The notes beneath the pieces were generated by a model that saw only the letters and a list, made by a program, of their open reading frames with translations, made no database searches and had not been told where the DNA came from. The position numbers and the translations under genes are program-made. 64,000 bases of DNA from Planctomonas deserti (GTDB taxonomy: Bacteria; Actinomycetota; Actinomycetes; Actinomycetales; Microbacteriaceae): positions 868,001 to 932,000 of the forward strand of contig NZ_QANL01000002.1 of assembly GCF_003067705.1 (NCBI RefSeq), read 5' to 3'. Positions 45,745 to 53,652 of this stretch are shown here, piece after piece (the first letter of the stretch is position 1; every line of letters starts with the position of its first letter).

Positions 45745-47205
45745 TCAGCCGCCGGGCGAAGAGGGATCGGGGGAGTGGTCCCGAAGGCTGTCACGGAGGC
45801 GGTGTCGGCGGGCGTTCCAGTCCTGGACCGCTCTGCTCTTCGTCGCCAGGTGGCGGGCCTCCCGGTTCGCGCTGATCGACCTCGGTGGGATCAACATGTA
45901 CCGCCCACCGGTTCTGGTGATGTCCCAGCCGTGATTGTGGAGTAGCAGGTGGTGGTGCTTGCACAGGAGCACGCCGTCGGCGATGTCTGTCTTGCCGTGG
46001 TCCCGTTTCCACTGGTTGATGTGGTGGGCTTCGCACCAGGACGGCGGTCGGTCGCAGCCGGGCCACATGCACCCGCCATCTCGGACGGCGAGACCGGTGC
46101 GCTGGCGGGAGGTGAAGAGGCGCTGCTCCCGTCCGACGTTCACGCACTGGCCGTCGTCATCGAGCACCACTGCGACCGTTCCGGCCGAACAGATCGCCCG
46201 GCGGATGGTGCCGATGCTCACGGCCTCGCCAGTGTCCTGGATCGAGCCGTGTCCCTCGCCGGAATCGAGGCTCTCCTTGGTGACGATCACCCGGACCGCG
46301 GGTCGCCTCGACCCGTACACCTGTCCCGGGTCGGCGTCCGCTCCTATGCGCAGCAGCTCGAGGAACCCGTCGGCCGCAAGGCGTTCGGTCGACCGCGGAT
46401 CGTTGACGATCGCATCGATCCGCTCGCGGTCCTCTTCCTTGACAAAGCGCGGGCCGCCTCGTCTCGGGTTGGTCAGCTCGTCGAGGACGGACAGGAGGAA
46501 GGCGCCGGGTTCGGGGGCGTAGAGGAACTTGCCCTCCACCATCCCGTCCGGTCGCTTCCACGCCTTCAGGTGCTGCTGCTCTAGCTGCGCCTTTTCGCGG
46601 TCCGCGACCTCGGTGTCGTCCAGGTCGTCGCGCAGTTGGCGTGCTCGGCGGTGGAGTTGGCCTGCCGTCAGAGCCGACGCGTCGTCAAGTAGCTCCTTGG
46701 CCGCCTCTCTCAGCGCGTCAGCCGGCACCGACTCCGTCGGCAGTCCCAGCCCCGCTCGGATGGCGTCGGCTTGAGCGATCGAGATCCGCCCGTCCGTGAC
46801 GGCGTGAGCGATCGGCGCCTGCCACGGAGTCGGCGGGGCTGGGAGTTCCGGGTGCTCGCGCTGAAGAGTCTCCACCGCATCGGTCTCGGCGAGCATCTTG
46901 CCCACCTCGACGATTGAGACAGCACCGCCCTTGGTGGCGCCGGTGATGGCCTCGACCATGGCCTGTGGTGTGCGGTAGCCCTCCTGCTGCGCCAACCCTG
47001 CTGAACCAAGGTCAGGCATCGAGCGGCGGTTCAACTCGCCCGCGATCCAGGCCGAGAAGGTGTCGCAGGACTGTCTGAGGTCCGCGATAGCGTGCAGCGC
47101 GTCGAGGAGATCCTGCTTCGGGAGGAGCGTGAACGCGGCGGGAGAATCGCCCAGGCGCGCGACCGCATCCACTGTGCGGAGGAGCGTCGCTGCCGGGGTT
47201 CTCAT
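45745..47205 (-). CDS. DUF222/HNH endonuclease (13E12 repeat family), 486 aa
   Basis: The N-terminal DUF222 region spans about residues 20-330 (for example LHAIADLRQSCDTFSAWIAGELNRRS, then VDALREAAKELLDDASALTAGQLHRRARQL). The C-terminal HNH nuclease reads VRDGGCMWPGCDRPPSWCEAHHINQWKRDHGKTDIADGVLLCKHHHLLLHNHGW, with the zinc Cys and catalytic His. These proteins are multi-copy in many actinobacteria and their biological role is unknown. Start: ATG 47205 is 7 nt after TAGAAT on the minus strand, favouring it over ATG 47214 inside the box. An AT-rich palindrome lies just upstream. It is flanked on both sides by 24-mer repeats. Confidence 0.92.
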   Translation of the reverse strand: MRTPAATLLRTVDAVARLGDSPAAFTLLPKQDLLDALHAIADLRQSCDTFSAWIAGELNRRSMPDLGSAGLAQQEGYRTPQAMVEAITGATKGGAVSIVEVGKMLAETDAVETLQREHPELPAPPTPWQAPIAHAVTDGRISIAQADAIRAGLGLPTESVPADALREAAKELLDDASALTAGQLHRRARQLRDDLDDTEVADREKAQLEQQHLKAWKRPDGMVEGKFLYAPEPGAFLLSVLDELTNPRRGGPRFVKEEDRERIDAIVNDPRSTERLAADGFLELLRIGADADPGQVYGSRRPAVRVIVTKESLDSGEGHGSIQDTGEAVSIGTIRRAICSAGTVAVVLDDDGQCVNVGREQRLFTSRQRTGLAVRDGGCMWPGCDRPPSWCEAHHINQWKRDHGKTDIADGVLLCKHHHLLLHNHGWDITRTGGRYMLIPPRSISANREARHLATKSRAVQDWNARRHRLRDSLRDHSPDPSSPGG

Positions 47206-47212
47206 AGCACAC

Positions 47213-47218
47213 ATTCTA
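47213..47218 (-). promoter_or_regulatory. -10 box of the HNH endonuclease gene
   Basis: TAGAAT on the minus strand followed by 7 nt and ATG 47205. Confidence 0.55.
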
Positions 47219-47224
47219 CCACGT

Positions 47225-47252
47225 CGAAAGTTTCTTCGATGAAGAACTTTCG
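47225..47252. promoter_or_regulatory. AT-rich near-perfect palindrome upstream of HNH gene
   Basis: CGAAAGTTTCTTC (47225-47237) and GAAGAACTTTCG (47241-47252) pair across a GAT centre with one extra T. It ends 7 bp before the -10 box, at the -35 position, a good place for an operator. The sequence is far more AT-rich than its surroundings. Confidence 0.6.
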
Positions 47253-47296
47253 CTCCTGCGGAGAAGTCCGACGGCCTGGGGAATGGGATGGCCAGC

Positions 47297-47427
47297 GTCC
47301 CTTCGACAAGCTCAGGGACCGCGCCGGGCGCAGCTGAGAGAACGGGCTGTGTCCCTTCGACAGGCTCAGGGACCGTGGGGGCGCAGTTGACGGAACGACC
47401 GGCGTCCCTTCGACAAGCTCAGGGACC
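47297..47427. repeat. Three copies of the 24-mer repeat upstream of the HNH gene
   Basis: Copies at 47297-47320 (AA variant), 47351-47374 (AG variant) and 47404-47427 (AA variant), all in the same orientation and about 54 bp apart, each starting GTCCCTTCGAC and ending GCTCAGGGACC. With the palindrome and the tRNA gene they account for the 309-bp gap between the endonuclease and the tRNA. Confidence 0.85.
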
Positions 47428-47514
47428 GTGGCGGGCACGGTCATAGTCCAGACCAACGTCGCGGCGCGCACCGAAAGAGGCGGCGGAGCGGCGCCCGCAG
47501 AGTCGTAATAGAGG

Positions 47515-47586
47515 TGCCCCCAGCAAGATTCGAACTTGCGCCCCTGCCTCCGGAGGGCAGTGCTCTATCCCCTGAGCTATGGGGGC
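47515..47586 (-). tRNA. tRNA-Arg (anticodon CCG)
   Basis: Cloverleaf on the minus strand: acceptor GCCCCCA with TGGGGGC, D-stem GCTC/GAGC, anticodon stem CTGCC/GGCAG with loop CTCCGGA (anticodon CCG, codon CGG), a 4-nt variable region, T-stem GCAAG/CTTGC with TTCGAAT loop, discriminator A. CCA is not encoded. It is 72 nt without CCA. Confidence 0.95.
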
Positions 47587-47685
47587 CAGGGGGAAATGCC
47601 TCACCAGGTTAGCACCGGCGGCCACGCCTCCTCGCCATCACCGATCGGTGCGCCGCACCGCAGCGGGCACGCAGCCCGACCGCCC

Positions 47686-47691
47686 TAGGCT
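47686..47691 (+). promoter_or_regulatory. -10 box of leaderless pdxH
   Basis: TAGGCT followed by six G residues and ATG 47698. The G-run could double as a weak Shine-Dalgarno. Confidence 0.5.
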
Positions 47692-47697
47692 GGGGGG

Positions 47698-48378
47698 ATG
47701 GCCGACGAGTCCCTGCGCGACCTGCTGCGCTCCCTTCCCGTGTTCGGTGACGACGTTCCCGAGTTCGATCCGGAGGCCGCGCCGGCCGACCCGCTCGAGC
47801 TCCTGGTCGAGTGGCTGCGCCGCGCCATCGAGGCCGGCGTCAGCCAGCCGCACGCCATGGTGCTCGCCACGGCGGACGCCTCCGGGCATCCCTCCGCGCG
47901 CACCCTGCTGCTCAAGGACGTGACCACCTCGACCGCCGACGAGCCCGGCGCCGTCTGGTTCGCCAGCCTCTCCGACAGCCCGAAGGGCCGCGACCTCGAG
48001 GCGAACCCGCGTGCCGCCCTCCTGCTCTACTGGCGCGAGCAGGGCAGGCAGGTGCGCATCTCCGGCTCCGTCTTCCACGGCGACCGGGATGTGAGCGAGC
48101 GGGACTTCCTTGCGCGCCACCCCGCCGCCCGCGCCACCGTGCTCGCGGGCCGGCAGAGCGAGCCGATGCCGTCCGGCGACGAGCTCGAACGCGAGATGGC
48201 GAGCGCCCGCGAGTTCGTCGCGGTGAACCCGAACTTCGTGCCCGACACGTGGCGGAGCTACCTCGTTCAGCCGCACAGCGTCGAGTTCTGGCAGTCGGCC
48301 CCGCGCCGCGAGCAGCGCCGCCTCCTGTACAGCGCGACCGAGAACGGCGGCTGGCACCGGGACATGCTCTGGCCGTAG
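47698..48378 (+). CDS. pdxH: Pyridoxamine 5'-phosphate oxidase PdxH, 226 aa
   Basis: FMN enzyme that oxidises PNP or PMP to pyridoxal 5'-phosphate. Family blocks: QPHAMVLATADASGHPSARTLLLKDV (FMN phosphate site), WFASLSDSPKGRDLEANPRAALLLYW, GRQVRISGSV, and the C-terminal dimer region VEFWQSAPRREQRRLLYSA-x-W, followed by ML-WP at the end. Length is normal. It lies between tRNA-Arg and a small lipase-like/LpqN-like gene. The TAGGCT box makes a leaderless start likely. Confidence 0.94.
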   Translation: MADESLRDLLRSLPVFGDDVPEFDPEAAPADPLELLVEWLRRAIEAGVSQPHAMVLATADASGHPSARTLLLKDVTTSTADEPGAVWFASLSDSPKGRDLEANPRAALLLYWREQGRQVRISGSVFHGDRDVSERDFLARHPAARATVLAGRQSEPMPSGDELEREMASAREFVAVNPNFVPDTWRSYLVQPHSVEFWQSAPRREQRRLLYSATENGGWHRDMLWP

Positions 48379-48463
48379 GCCGGCCAGCCTGCACACCGAG
48401 CGGCAGCGCGCGCAGTCGCACGGGCAGGACCAACAGAACGAGAGCAAGAGAAGAAGGAGTGCC

Positions 48464-48967
48464 ATGGCAGGCAGCGTGACCAACCCGAGCGAGGCGTTCC
48501 CGCCCGCGGTGGGGATCCGGCTGGACTACCCGGACCGCTGGGCGCCGCTCGCGGGCGCCGGGGTGCACCTCGCGGTGATCCGGGAGGAGCTGCCCGGGGA
48601 GTTCCGGCCGAATGTGGTCGTCACCGTGAAGCGCGTCGACGCATCCTTCACCCTCAGTGCCGCGGTGCAGCAGCTGCGGGCGAAGCTCTCGGGCCTGCCC
48701 GAGTACCGCCAGGAGCGTGCCGAGGACCGCCCGGTGCTCGGCACCGACGGCTTTGCCGCCGAGGGAGAGTACGTGCACCCGCAGGCGGGCACCCTGGCGA
48801 TCGTCACCTCCATGGCCGTGATCACGCGGCCGAACGCCGTCGATCTCATCGAGGTCTCCGGCACCTGCACGGCCGCGCAGGCGGAGACGGTGCTCGACGA
48901 GGTGCGGTCGATCATCGACAGCGCCCGCACCGTGAAGACGGCCCTGATGGCGGTTCCCGGGTCCTGA
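48464..48967 (+). CDS. LpqN/DUF1795-like hypothetical protein, 167 aa
   Basis: FPPAVGIRLDYPDRWAPLAG at the start, and SAAVQQLRAKLSGLPEYRQE and AIVTSMAVITRPNAVDLIEVSGTCTAAQAE later, fit the mog1/PsbP-like fold of LpqN and DUF1795 proteins. There is no signal peptide or lipobox, unlike mycobacterial LpqN, so it is probably cytoplasmic. A strong AAGGAG precedes ATG 48464. Function unknown; in type VII secretion contexts such proteins are common, but none is nearby. Confidence 0.72.
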   Translation: MAGSVTNPSEAFPPAVGIRLDYPDRWAPLAGAGVHLAVIREELPGEFRPNVVVTVKRVDASFTLSAAVQQLRAKLSGLPEYRQERAEDRPVLGTDGFAAEGEYVHPQAGTLAIVTSMAVITRPNAVDLIEVSGTCTAAQAETVLDEVRSIIDSARTVKTALMAVPGS

Positions 48968-49085
48968 TCGGGCGCCCGATCGAGGGTGGCTCGGCGGCGC
49001 GTTCGCGCACCCGACGACCGGCCGCGAGCCTCGACTTCTGTTGCGTTTCGTGACGCGCCTCGGAGCATTCGCGGGAAGCGCCTTG

Positions 49086-49091
49086 CAGAAT
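49086..49091 (+). promoter_or_regulatory. Possible -10 box of the GATase gene
   Basis: CAGAAT followed by 6 nt and ATG 49098. The first base deviates from the TAnnnT pattern. Confidence 0.35.
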
Positions 49092-49097
49092 GGGGAA

Positions 49098-49859
49098 ATG
49101 ACCAGCAGCCGTCCCCGCCTCGCCGTCGTGCAGGTGACCCGATCCCGGCCGGAGAACGAGGCGTACAACGCCTTCGTCCAGGTACTCAACGGGCGCGTGT
49201 GGGCGATGGCCGAGGCCGCGGGCTGGCACGTGCTGCGCCTCGCGGCCGAGGAGCTGGGACCGCGAGCGCTGCTCGCCGCGACGGAAGACGTCGACGCGGT
49301 CGTCATCATGGGTGGCGAGGACGTGAGCCCCGCGTTCTACGGCGGCGACGTCGACTACCCCGGTCGCTCCCTCCACTACCGCTCGGCCGACGAGGGCCAG
49401 ATCGCGCTCGTGCGTCGCGCCGTCGCGGACGGCACGCCGCTGCTCGGCATCTGCCGCGGCGAGCAGATCATCAATGTGGCGCTCGGCGGCACGCTTCACC
49501 AGCACATCGAGGACGGCGACCTGCACCGCAACACCGGCGTGCCCATCACCGAGGTGATGGCGGACCACGAGGTGAGACTCGCCCCGGGCAGTCGGATCGC
49601 GGACGTGCTCGGCGCCGACACCGTGATCGTGCGCAGCGCTCACCACCAGGCGATCGACCGCGTGGGCGACGGGCTCGTCGTGGCCGCGACCGCGCCAGAC
49701 GGCGGCATCGAGGCCGTGGAGCACGTGTCCGCGCCGATCACGGGCGTGCAGTGGCACCCCGAGGACGCGCAGGCCGCCGCGGACCAGCTGCCCGCGCTGC
49801 TGGAGGCCCTCGCCGCTGCCGCCGTGCCCGCCGTGGAGGCTGGGGAGCGCGCCGCGTAG
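49098..49859 (+). CDS. Gamma-glutamyl-gamma-aminobutyrate hydrolase (PuuD/class-I GATase) family protein, 253 aa
   Basis: Class-I amidotransferase with nucleophile Cys in LLGICRGEQIINVALGGTLHQ and the His-Glu pair in VQWHPEDAQ. The opening RPRLAVVQVTRSRP and VDAVVIMGGEDVSPAFY match the peptidase C26 / PuuD group, which hydrolyses gamma-glutamyl amides such as gamma-Glu-GABA. No putrescine-utilisation genes lie nearby, so the substrate is not established. The upstream in-frame codons (from 49041) are not conserved in type; ATG 49098 has a -10-like box at the right distance. Confidence 0.9.
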   Translation: MTSSRPRLAVVQVTRSRPENEAYNAFVQVLNGRVWAMAEAAGWHVLRLAAEELGPRALLAATEDVDAVVIMGGEDVSPAFYGGDVDYPGRSLHYRSADEGQIALVRRAVADGTPLLGICRGEQIINVALGGTLHQHIEDGDLHRNTGVPITEVMADHEVRLAPGSRIADVLGADTVIVRSAHHQAIDRVGDGLVVAATAPDGGIEAVEHVSAPITGVQWHPEDAQAAADQLPALLEALAAAAVPAVEAGERAA

Positions 49860-49893
49860 TACGCCCGCGTCCACGCACGGCGGGATGTTCGCG

Positions 49894-49968
49894 ATTCAGG
49901 TTGTGTTGCGACACGCCGCGTTTCGCGGTCCTCAGATGCGGCGTGTCGCAGCTGAGCCTGAATTCGGA
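49894..49968. repeat. Nested inverted repeat, copy 2
   Basis: Inner 12-bp arms GCGACACGCCGC (49908-49919) and GCGGCGTGTCGC (49938-49949) are perfect. The outer arms (ATTCAGG and CCTGAAT) are shortened. The right side from 49936 to 49963 is identical to copy 1 over 28 bases. It lies 34 nt after the amidotransferase stop. Confidence 0.8.
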
Positions 49969-49988
49969 AACGTCCGCCGTCCCCTTGC

Positions 49989-50044
49989 GTCCCTTCGACA
50001 GGCTCAGGGACCGTGTGGGCGTCCCTTCGACGGGCTCAGGGACC
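49989..50044. repeat. Two copies of the 24-mer repeat
   Basis: Copies at 49989-50012 (AG variant) and 50021-50044 (GG variant), 32 bp apart, same orientation. Together with the nested palindrome they fill the gap between the amidotransferase gene and the convergent lipoprotein gene. Confidence 0.85.
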
Positions 50045-50056
50045 GTGGCTCGTGGC

Positions 50057-50779
50057 CTACGGGCGGGCCGAGGAGACCGTCGCGATGGTCGCGGTCATGA
50101 GGTCAGCGGGGTCGGTCGGGTCGAGGAAGGCCGCCGAGCGCGCCACGACGCGGTACTCGCCGGTGAACGCCTGCGCGATGCCCTGCCCGGCCTCGGTGCC
50201 GTAGTACCCGGCGTCGCCACCGTAGAACGGCACGGCCTGCGACGCCGCGGCCACGGCGTCCTTCTCGCCCTGCAGCACGGCGGGTGCCGGGTGCGCAACG
50301 GCCACCTCGATGACCTCGCCGCTCGTCTGGTTGCGGTAGCCGCACGCGACGCCGCCGCTTGCGGCGATCGCGGCGGGCAGGGTGCCCGCGGCCGGCTGGT
50401 ACCCCGGGTCGACCGAGAAGTTCGGGTTGAAGTCGTAGAGCGCCTGCGCGGGCACGAGGGCGTCGCAGGCGATCGCCACGGGGACGCCCGGCGCGGCGGT
50501 GGGCGGAGCGGTCGGCGCGGCGGAGGGGGTCACGACGGCGTCCGGGGTGGCGCTCGCGCTCGCGTCGGGAGTGGCGGAGGGCGCCGCAGAGGGCGTCTCG
50601 CTCGGCGTCGCCGAGGGCGCGGGGGCCTCGTCCGACGGGGTGGGACTGCCCGAGGCACCGGGGGCCCCGTCGGTCTGCGTGCAGCCGGTGAGGAGCAGTC
50701 CCGCGGCGAGCACGACTGCGGCCGCGGTGAGGCCGCGGGTTCGGGGCAGGGCGGGGGAGGAGGGGTGCGACATCGGCAT
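50057..50779 (-). CDS. Lipoprotein with Pro/Ser/Ala-rich linker, 240 aa
   Basis: Signal with lipobox LLLTGC (Cys near residue 32), a linker of about 70 residues that is almost only Ala, Pro, Ser and Thr, and a C-terminal domain with three Cys ([17 protein letters not shown]). The pattern resembles cell-wall-associated lipoproteins of unknown function. ATG 50779 is preferred because AAGGAG lies 10-12 nt upstream; ATG 50773 is an alternative. It is divergent from argS. Confidence 0.82.
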   Translation of the reverse strand: MPMSHPSSPALPRTRGLTAAAVVLAAGLLLTGCTQTDGAPGASGSPTPSDEAPAPSATPSETPSAAPSATPDASASATPDAVVTPSAAPTAPPTAAPGVPVAIACDALVPAQALYDFNPNFSVDPGYQPAAGTLPAAIAASGGVACGYRNQTSGEVIEVAVAHPAPAVLQGEKDAVAAASQAVPFYGGDAGYYGTEAGQGIAQAFTGEYRVVARSAAFLDPTDPADLMTATIATVSSARP

Positions 50780-50916
50780 GCGGGGAACGCTCCTTGCGTC
50801 ATTCGGCGGACACAGGAGCCGCTGCCGATCTCGCGTCGGCGACCGAACCCCCGGGTCCATTCTCACCGAGGCGGGCGGTGTTCCCGCGCTCCGAGGGAGG
50901 CCAGTCGCGCGACGGG

Positions 50917-50922
50917 TAGGCT
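50917..50922 (+). promoter_or_regulatory. -10 box of leaderless argS
   Basis: TAGGCT followed by 8 nt and GTG 50931. Confidence 0.5.
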
Positions 50923-50930
50923 TGTCTGCC

Positions 50931-52595
50931 GTGACTTCCGTGAATCTCTCCCGCTCCATCTACGATCTCGTGGCGACGGCCGCGGACCGGCGAGCGCCGG
51001 ACTCCGGGGTCACGATCACGGCCGACGATGTCGTGCTCGAGCGCCCCAAGAATCGCGACCACGGCGACTGGGCCACCAACATCGCCATGAAGCTCGCGAA
51101 GCGTCTCGGCACGAATCCCCGCGAGTTCGCGGCGGAGATCGCCCGCGACATCGAGGGGCTGCCCGGCGTCGCCTCCGTCGACGTGGCCGGCCCCGGCTTC
51201 ATCAACATCCGGCTCGAGGCCGCGACCGCTGGCCTCCTGGCCAAGACGATCGTCGAATCCGGCGAGGAGTACGGCCGCGGCACGTCGCTCGCGGGCGTGC
51301 GGATCAACCTCGAGTTCGTCTCCGCGAACCCCACCGGCCCGATCCACATCGGCGGCGTCCGCTGGGCGGCCGTGGGCGACAGCCTCGCCCGCATCCTCAT
51401 CGCCGAGGGCGGCGAGGTGACCCGGGAGTACTACTTCAACGACCACGGCTCGCAGATCGACCGCTTCGCGCGCAGCCTGATGGCCAGCCACCTGGGCGAG
51501 CCGGCCCCGGAGGACGGCTACGGCGGCGCCTACATCGGCGACATCGCGTCGCGGGTCGTCGAGCTGTACGACGGCGACATCGACGCGCTGCCCCGCGAGG
51601 AGGCGCAGGAGGTCTTCCGCTCCATCGGCGTCGAGCTGATGTTCGGCGAGATCAAGCAGAAGCTGCACGACTTCGGCGTCGACTTCGACGTGTTCTTCCA
51701 CGAGGACTCGCTGCACGAGTCCGGCGCCGTCGAGCGCGCCATCGAGCGGCTGCGCGAGCTCGGTCACGTCTTCGAGGAGGACGGCGCCATCTGGCTGCGC
51801 ACCACGACCTTCGGCGACGACCGCGACCGCGTCATCATCCGCAGCAACGGGGAGCCCGCCTACATCTCCGGCGACCTCGGCTACTACCTGAACAAGCGCG
51901 AGCGCGGCTTCGAGCAGAACATCATCATGCTGGGCGCCGACCACCACGGCTACGTCGGCCGCATGATGGCCATGGTCGAGGCCTTCGGCGACGTTCCCGG
52001 CGTGAACCTGCAGATCCTCATCGGCCAGATGGTCAACCTGCTGAAGGACGGCCAGCCGCTGCGGATGAGCAAGCGCGCCGGCACGATCGTGACGCTCGAG
52101 GACCTGGTGGACGCCGTCGGCGTCGATGCGGCCCGCTACGCGCTCGTCCGCTCGTCCACGGACTCGAAGCTCGACATCGACCTCGAGGTGCTGCAGCGCC
52201 GCACGAACGACAACCCCGTTTTCTACGTGCAGTACGCCCACGCGCGCACCCGCTCGGTCGCCCGCAACGCGAGCGGCGTCGGCGTCGACCGCAGCGCCTT
52301 CGCGCCCGAGCTGCTCACCCACGAGACGGAGTCGATCCTGCTTGGCGTTCTGCAGGAGTTCCCGCGGATCGTGACCCAGGCCGCGGAACTGCGCGAGCCG
52401 CACCGCGTCGCCCGGTACATCGAGCAGCTCGCCGGCGCGTACCACCGCTGGTACGACAACTGCCGCGTGACGCCGCTGGGGGAGGAGCCGGTCACCGACC
52501 TGCACCGCACCCGGCTCTGGCTGAACGACGCGGTCGGCACCGTCATCCGCAACGCACTCGGGCTGCTCGGGGTCTCCGCACCCGAGCGCATGTAG
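50931..52595 (+). CDS. argS: Arginyl-tRNA synthetase, 554 aa
   Basis: Class-I synthetase. The HIGH-type motif lies in [18 protein letters not shown], the KMSKS-type in [14 protein letters not shown], and the C-terminal anticodon-binding (DALR) domain includes [14 protein letters not shown]. The N-terminal Add-1 domain (about residues 1-85) is present. Start: GTG 50931, with a TAGGCT box 8 nt upstream, gives the family start [14 protein letters not shown]; in-frame codons upstream are non-homologous. First gene of the plus-strand block, followed after 18 nt by the DUF2993 gene. Confidence 0.97.
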   Translation: MTSVNLSRSIYDLVATAADRRAPDSGVTITADDVVLERPKNRDHGDWATNIAMKLAKRLGTNPREFAAEIARDIEGLPGVASVDVAGPGFINIRLEAATAGLLAKTIVESGEEYGRGTSLAGVRINLEFVSANPTGPIHIGGVRWAAVGDSLARILIAEGGEVTREYYFNDHGSQIDRFARSLMASHLGEPAPEDGYGGAYIGDIASRVVELYDGDIDALPREEAQEVFRSIGVELMFGEIKQKLHDFGVDFDVFFHEDSLHESGAVERAIERLRELGHVFEEDGAIWLRTTTFGDDRDRVIIRSNGEPAYISGDLGYYLNKRERGFEQNIIMLGADHHGYVGRMMAMVEAFGDVPGVNLQILIGQMVNLLKDGQPLRMSKRAGTIVTLEDLVDAVGVDAARYALVRSSTDSKLDIDLEVLQRRTNDNPVFYVQYAHARTRSVARNASGVGVDRSAFAPELLTHETESILLGVLQEFPRIVTQAAELREPHRVARYIEQLAGAYHRWYDNCRVTPLGEEPVTDLHRTRLWLNDAVGTVIRNALGLLGVSAPERM

Positions 52596-52613
52596 CGCGG
52601 GGACGAGACCACC

Positions 52614-53399
52614 GTGAGCTCAGCGGCCCAGCCCGCCGCGCGCCCCCGTCGGCGCGGGCGGGCGCTGGGCCGCGTCGCCGTCGTGCTCCTGGTGCTGCTC
52701 GTGCTGCTCGGCATCGGCGCTGTCGTGGCGGACGGGGCACTGCGTTCGTACGCGGAGGACCGCGTCGCGGAGGACATCGAGTCGGAGCTGCCCGCCGGCG
52801 TGGAGGGGAACGTCGACGTGACGATCGGCGGCGCGTCCGTGATCCTGCAGTACCTCTCCGGATCGTTCGAACGCGTCGACCTCGTCGGGCGCGGCCTGAC
52901 GGTGAACGGGACGCCCCTCGACGCCCACATCCGGGCGACGGGTGTGCCGGCGGACCGGACGAAGCCCGTCGAGCGCGCCGTCGGCCGTTTCGGCATCGAC
53001 GAGGCGGCCGTGACCGCGCTGCTCGACGCGTCCATGGACGCCCCCGCCGACGTCGCGCTGACGCGCGGCGCGGTCGAGTACTCGGCCCCGGTGCAGCTGC
53101 TCGGCATCGAGCTCACCTACGACGTGACCGCCGAGCCGCGGATCGACGGCGACACGGTGGTCTTCACCCCCACCGACGCCGCGCTCTCGGCGGGGTCCGG
53201 GAGCTTCGACGTCGGGAACCTGCTCGGCGAGGAGCGGCTCGCCTCGCTCGCCTTCCCCGTGTGCGCCGCGCAGTACCTGCCGGAGGGCGCGCGGCTGACC
53301 GACCTCGACCTCGAGCCCGGCCGCGCCACGGCGACCGTGGAGGCCGAGTCGCTGCAGCTGAGCGGCGACGCCCTCGGCACGGTCGGCTCCTGCGGCTAG
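52614..53399 (+). CDS. DUF2993 (LmeA-like) lipid-binding membrane protein, 261 aa
   Basis: A basic N-terminus and one membrane helix (VAVVLLVLLVLLGIGAVVADG) are followed by a DUF2993 domain: VEGNVDVTIGGASVILQYLSGSFERVDLVGRGLTVNG and so on. The mycobacterial member LmeA binds phospholipids and affects lipomannan; the family name is taken from memory. GTG 52614 starts 18 nt after argS with a purine-rich but weak Shine-Dalgarno. No link to argS function is evident. Confidence 0.85.
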   Translation: MSSAAQPAARPRRRGRALGRVAVVLLVLLVLLGIGAVVADGALRSYAEDRVAEDIESELPAGVEGNVDVTIGGASVILQYLSGSFERVDLVGRGLTVNGTPLDAHIRATGVPADRTKPVERAVGRFGIDEAAVTALLDASMDAPADVALTRGAVEYSAPVQLLGIELTYDVTAEPRIDGDTVVFTPTDAALSAGSGSFDVGNLLGEERLASLAFPVCAAQYLPEGARLTDLDLEPGRATATVEAESLQLSGDALGTVGSCG

Positions 53400-53524
53400 C
53401 GCCCGCCCGCCCGCTCGCTCTGCCCCTGCCCCGCCCCTGCTCCTGCCCCTACCTCCTGCCCCCGTTCAGCCCGGCTCGGCCCCGCGCGGCCGTAACGTTG
53501 CTCCGGCGGCTCCTCGGCATTCAG

Positions 53525-53530
53525 TAGAAT
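53525..53530 (+). promoter_or_regulatory. -10 box of the lysA-hom-thrC-thrB transcript
   Basis: TAGAAT, giving a predicted leader of about 115 nt before lysA. A GTGC...GCAC hairpin (from 53541) lies at its start. No known lysine riboswitch structure was recognised. Confidence 0.5.
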
Positions 53531-53541
53531 CGCACCGCGTC

Positions 53542-53649
53542 GTGCTGAGAACAGGGCACGGCGCAGATCGAAAGCGCACAGTGCCTCGGCCTTCGGCGAA
53601 ACCCGCCGTCCCGTTCGCCTCGCCAGTCCCGTCAACACCCGTGAGGTGA
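53542..53649 (+). CDS. Candidate 35-codon leader ORF before lysA
   Basis: GTG 53542 is 11 nt after TAGAAT and opens a frame ending at TGA 53647-53649, 3 nt before the lysA start. The peptide is Pro/Ser/Arg-rich with two Lys. Its position would allow coupling, but it has no conserved motif or Lys run, so it may be a chance frame. Confidence 0.25.
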   Translation: MLRTGHGADRKRTVPRPSAKPAVPFASPVPSTPVR

Positions 53650-53652
53650 TCC

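Noticed and set aside
47515-47586. Integration of a genomic island at tRNA-Arg
   Set aside because: No integrase is present and I saw no direct repeat of the tRNA 3' end in the neighbourhood.
48986-53527. 1513-codon open frame on the plus strand
   Set aside because: Shadow frame spanning the amidotransferase, a lipoprotein gene in antisense, argS and DUF2993. No domain is visible and the real genes have good motifs.
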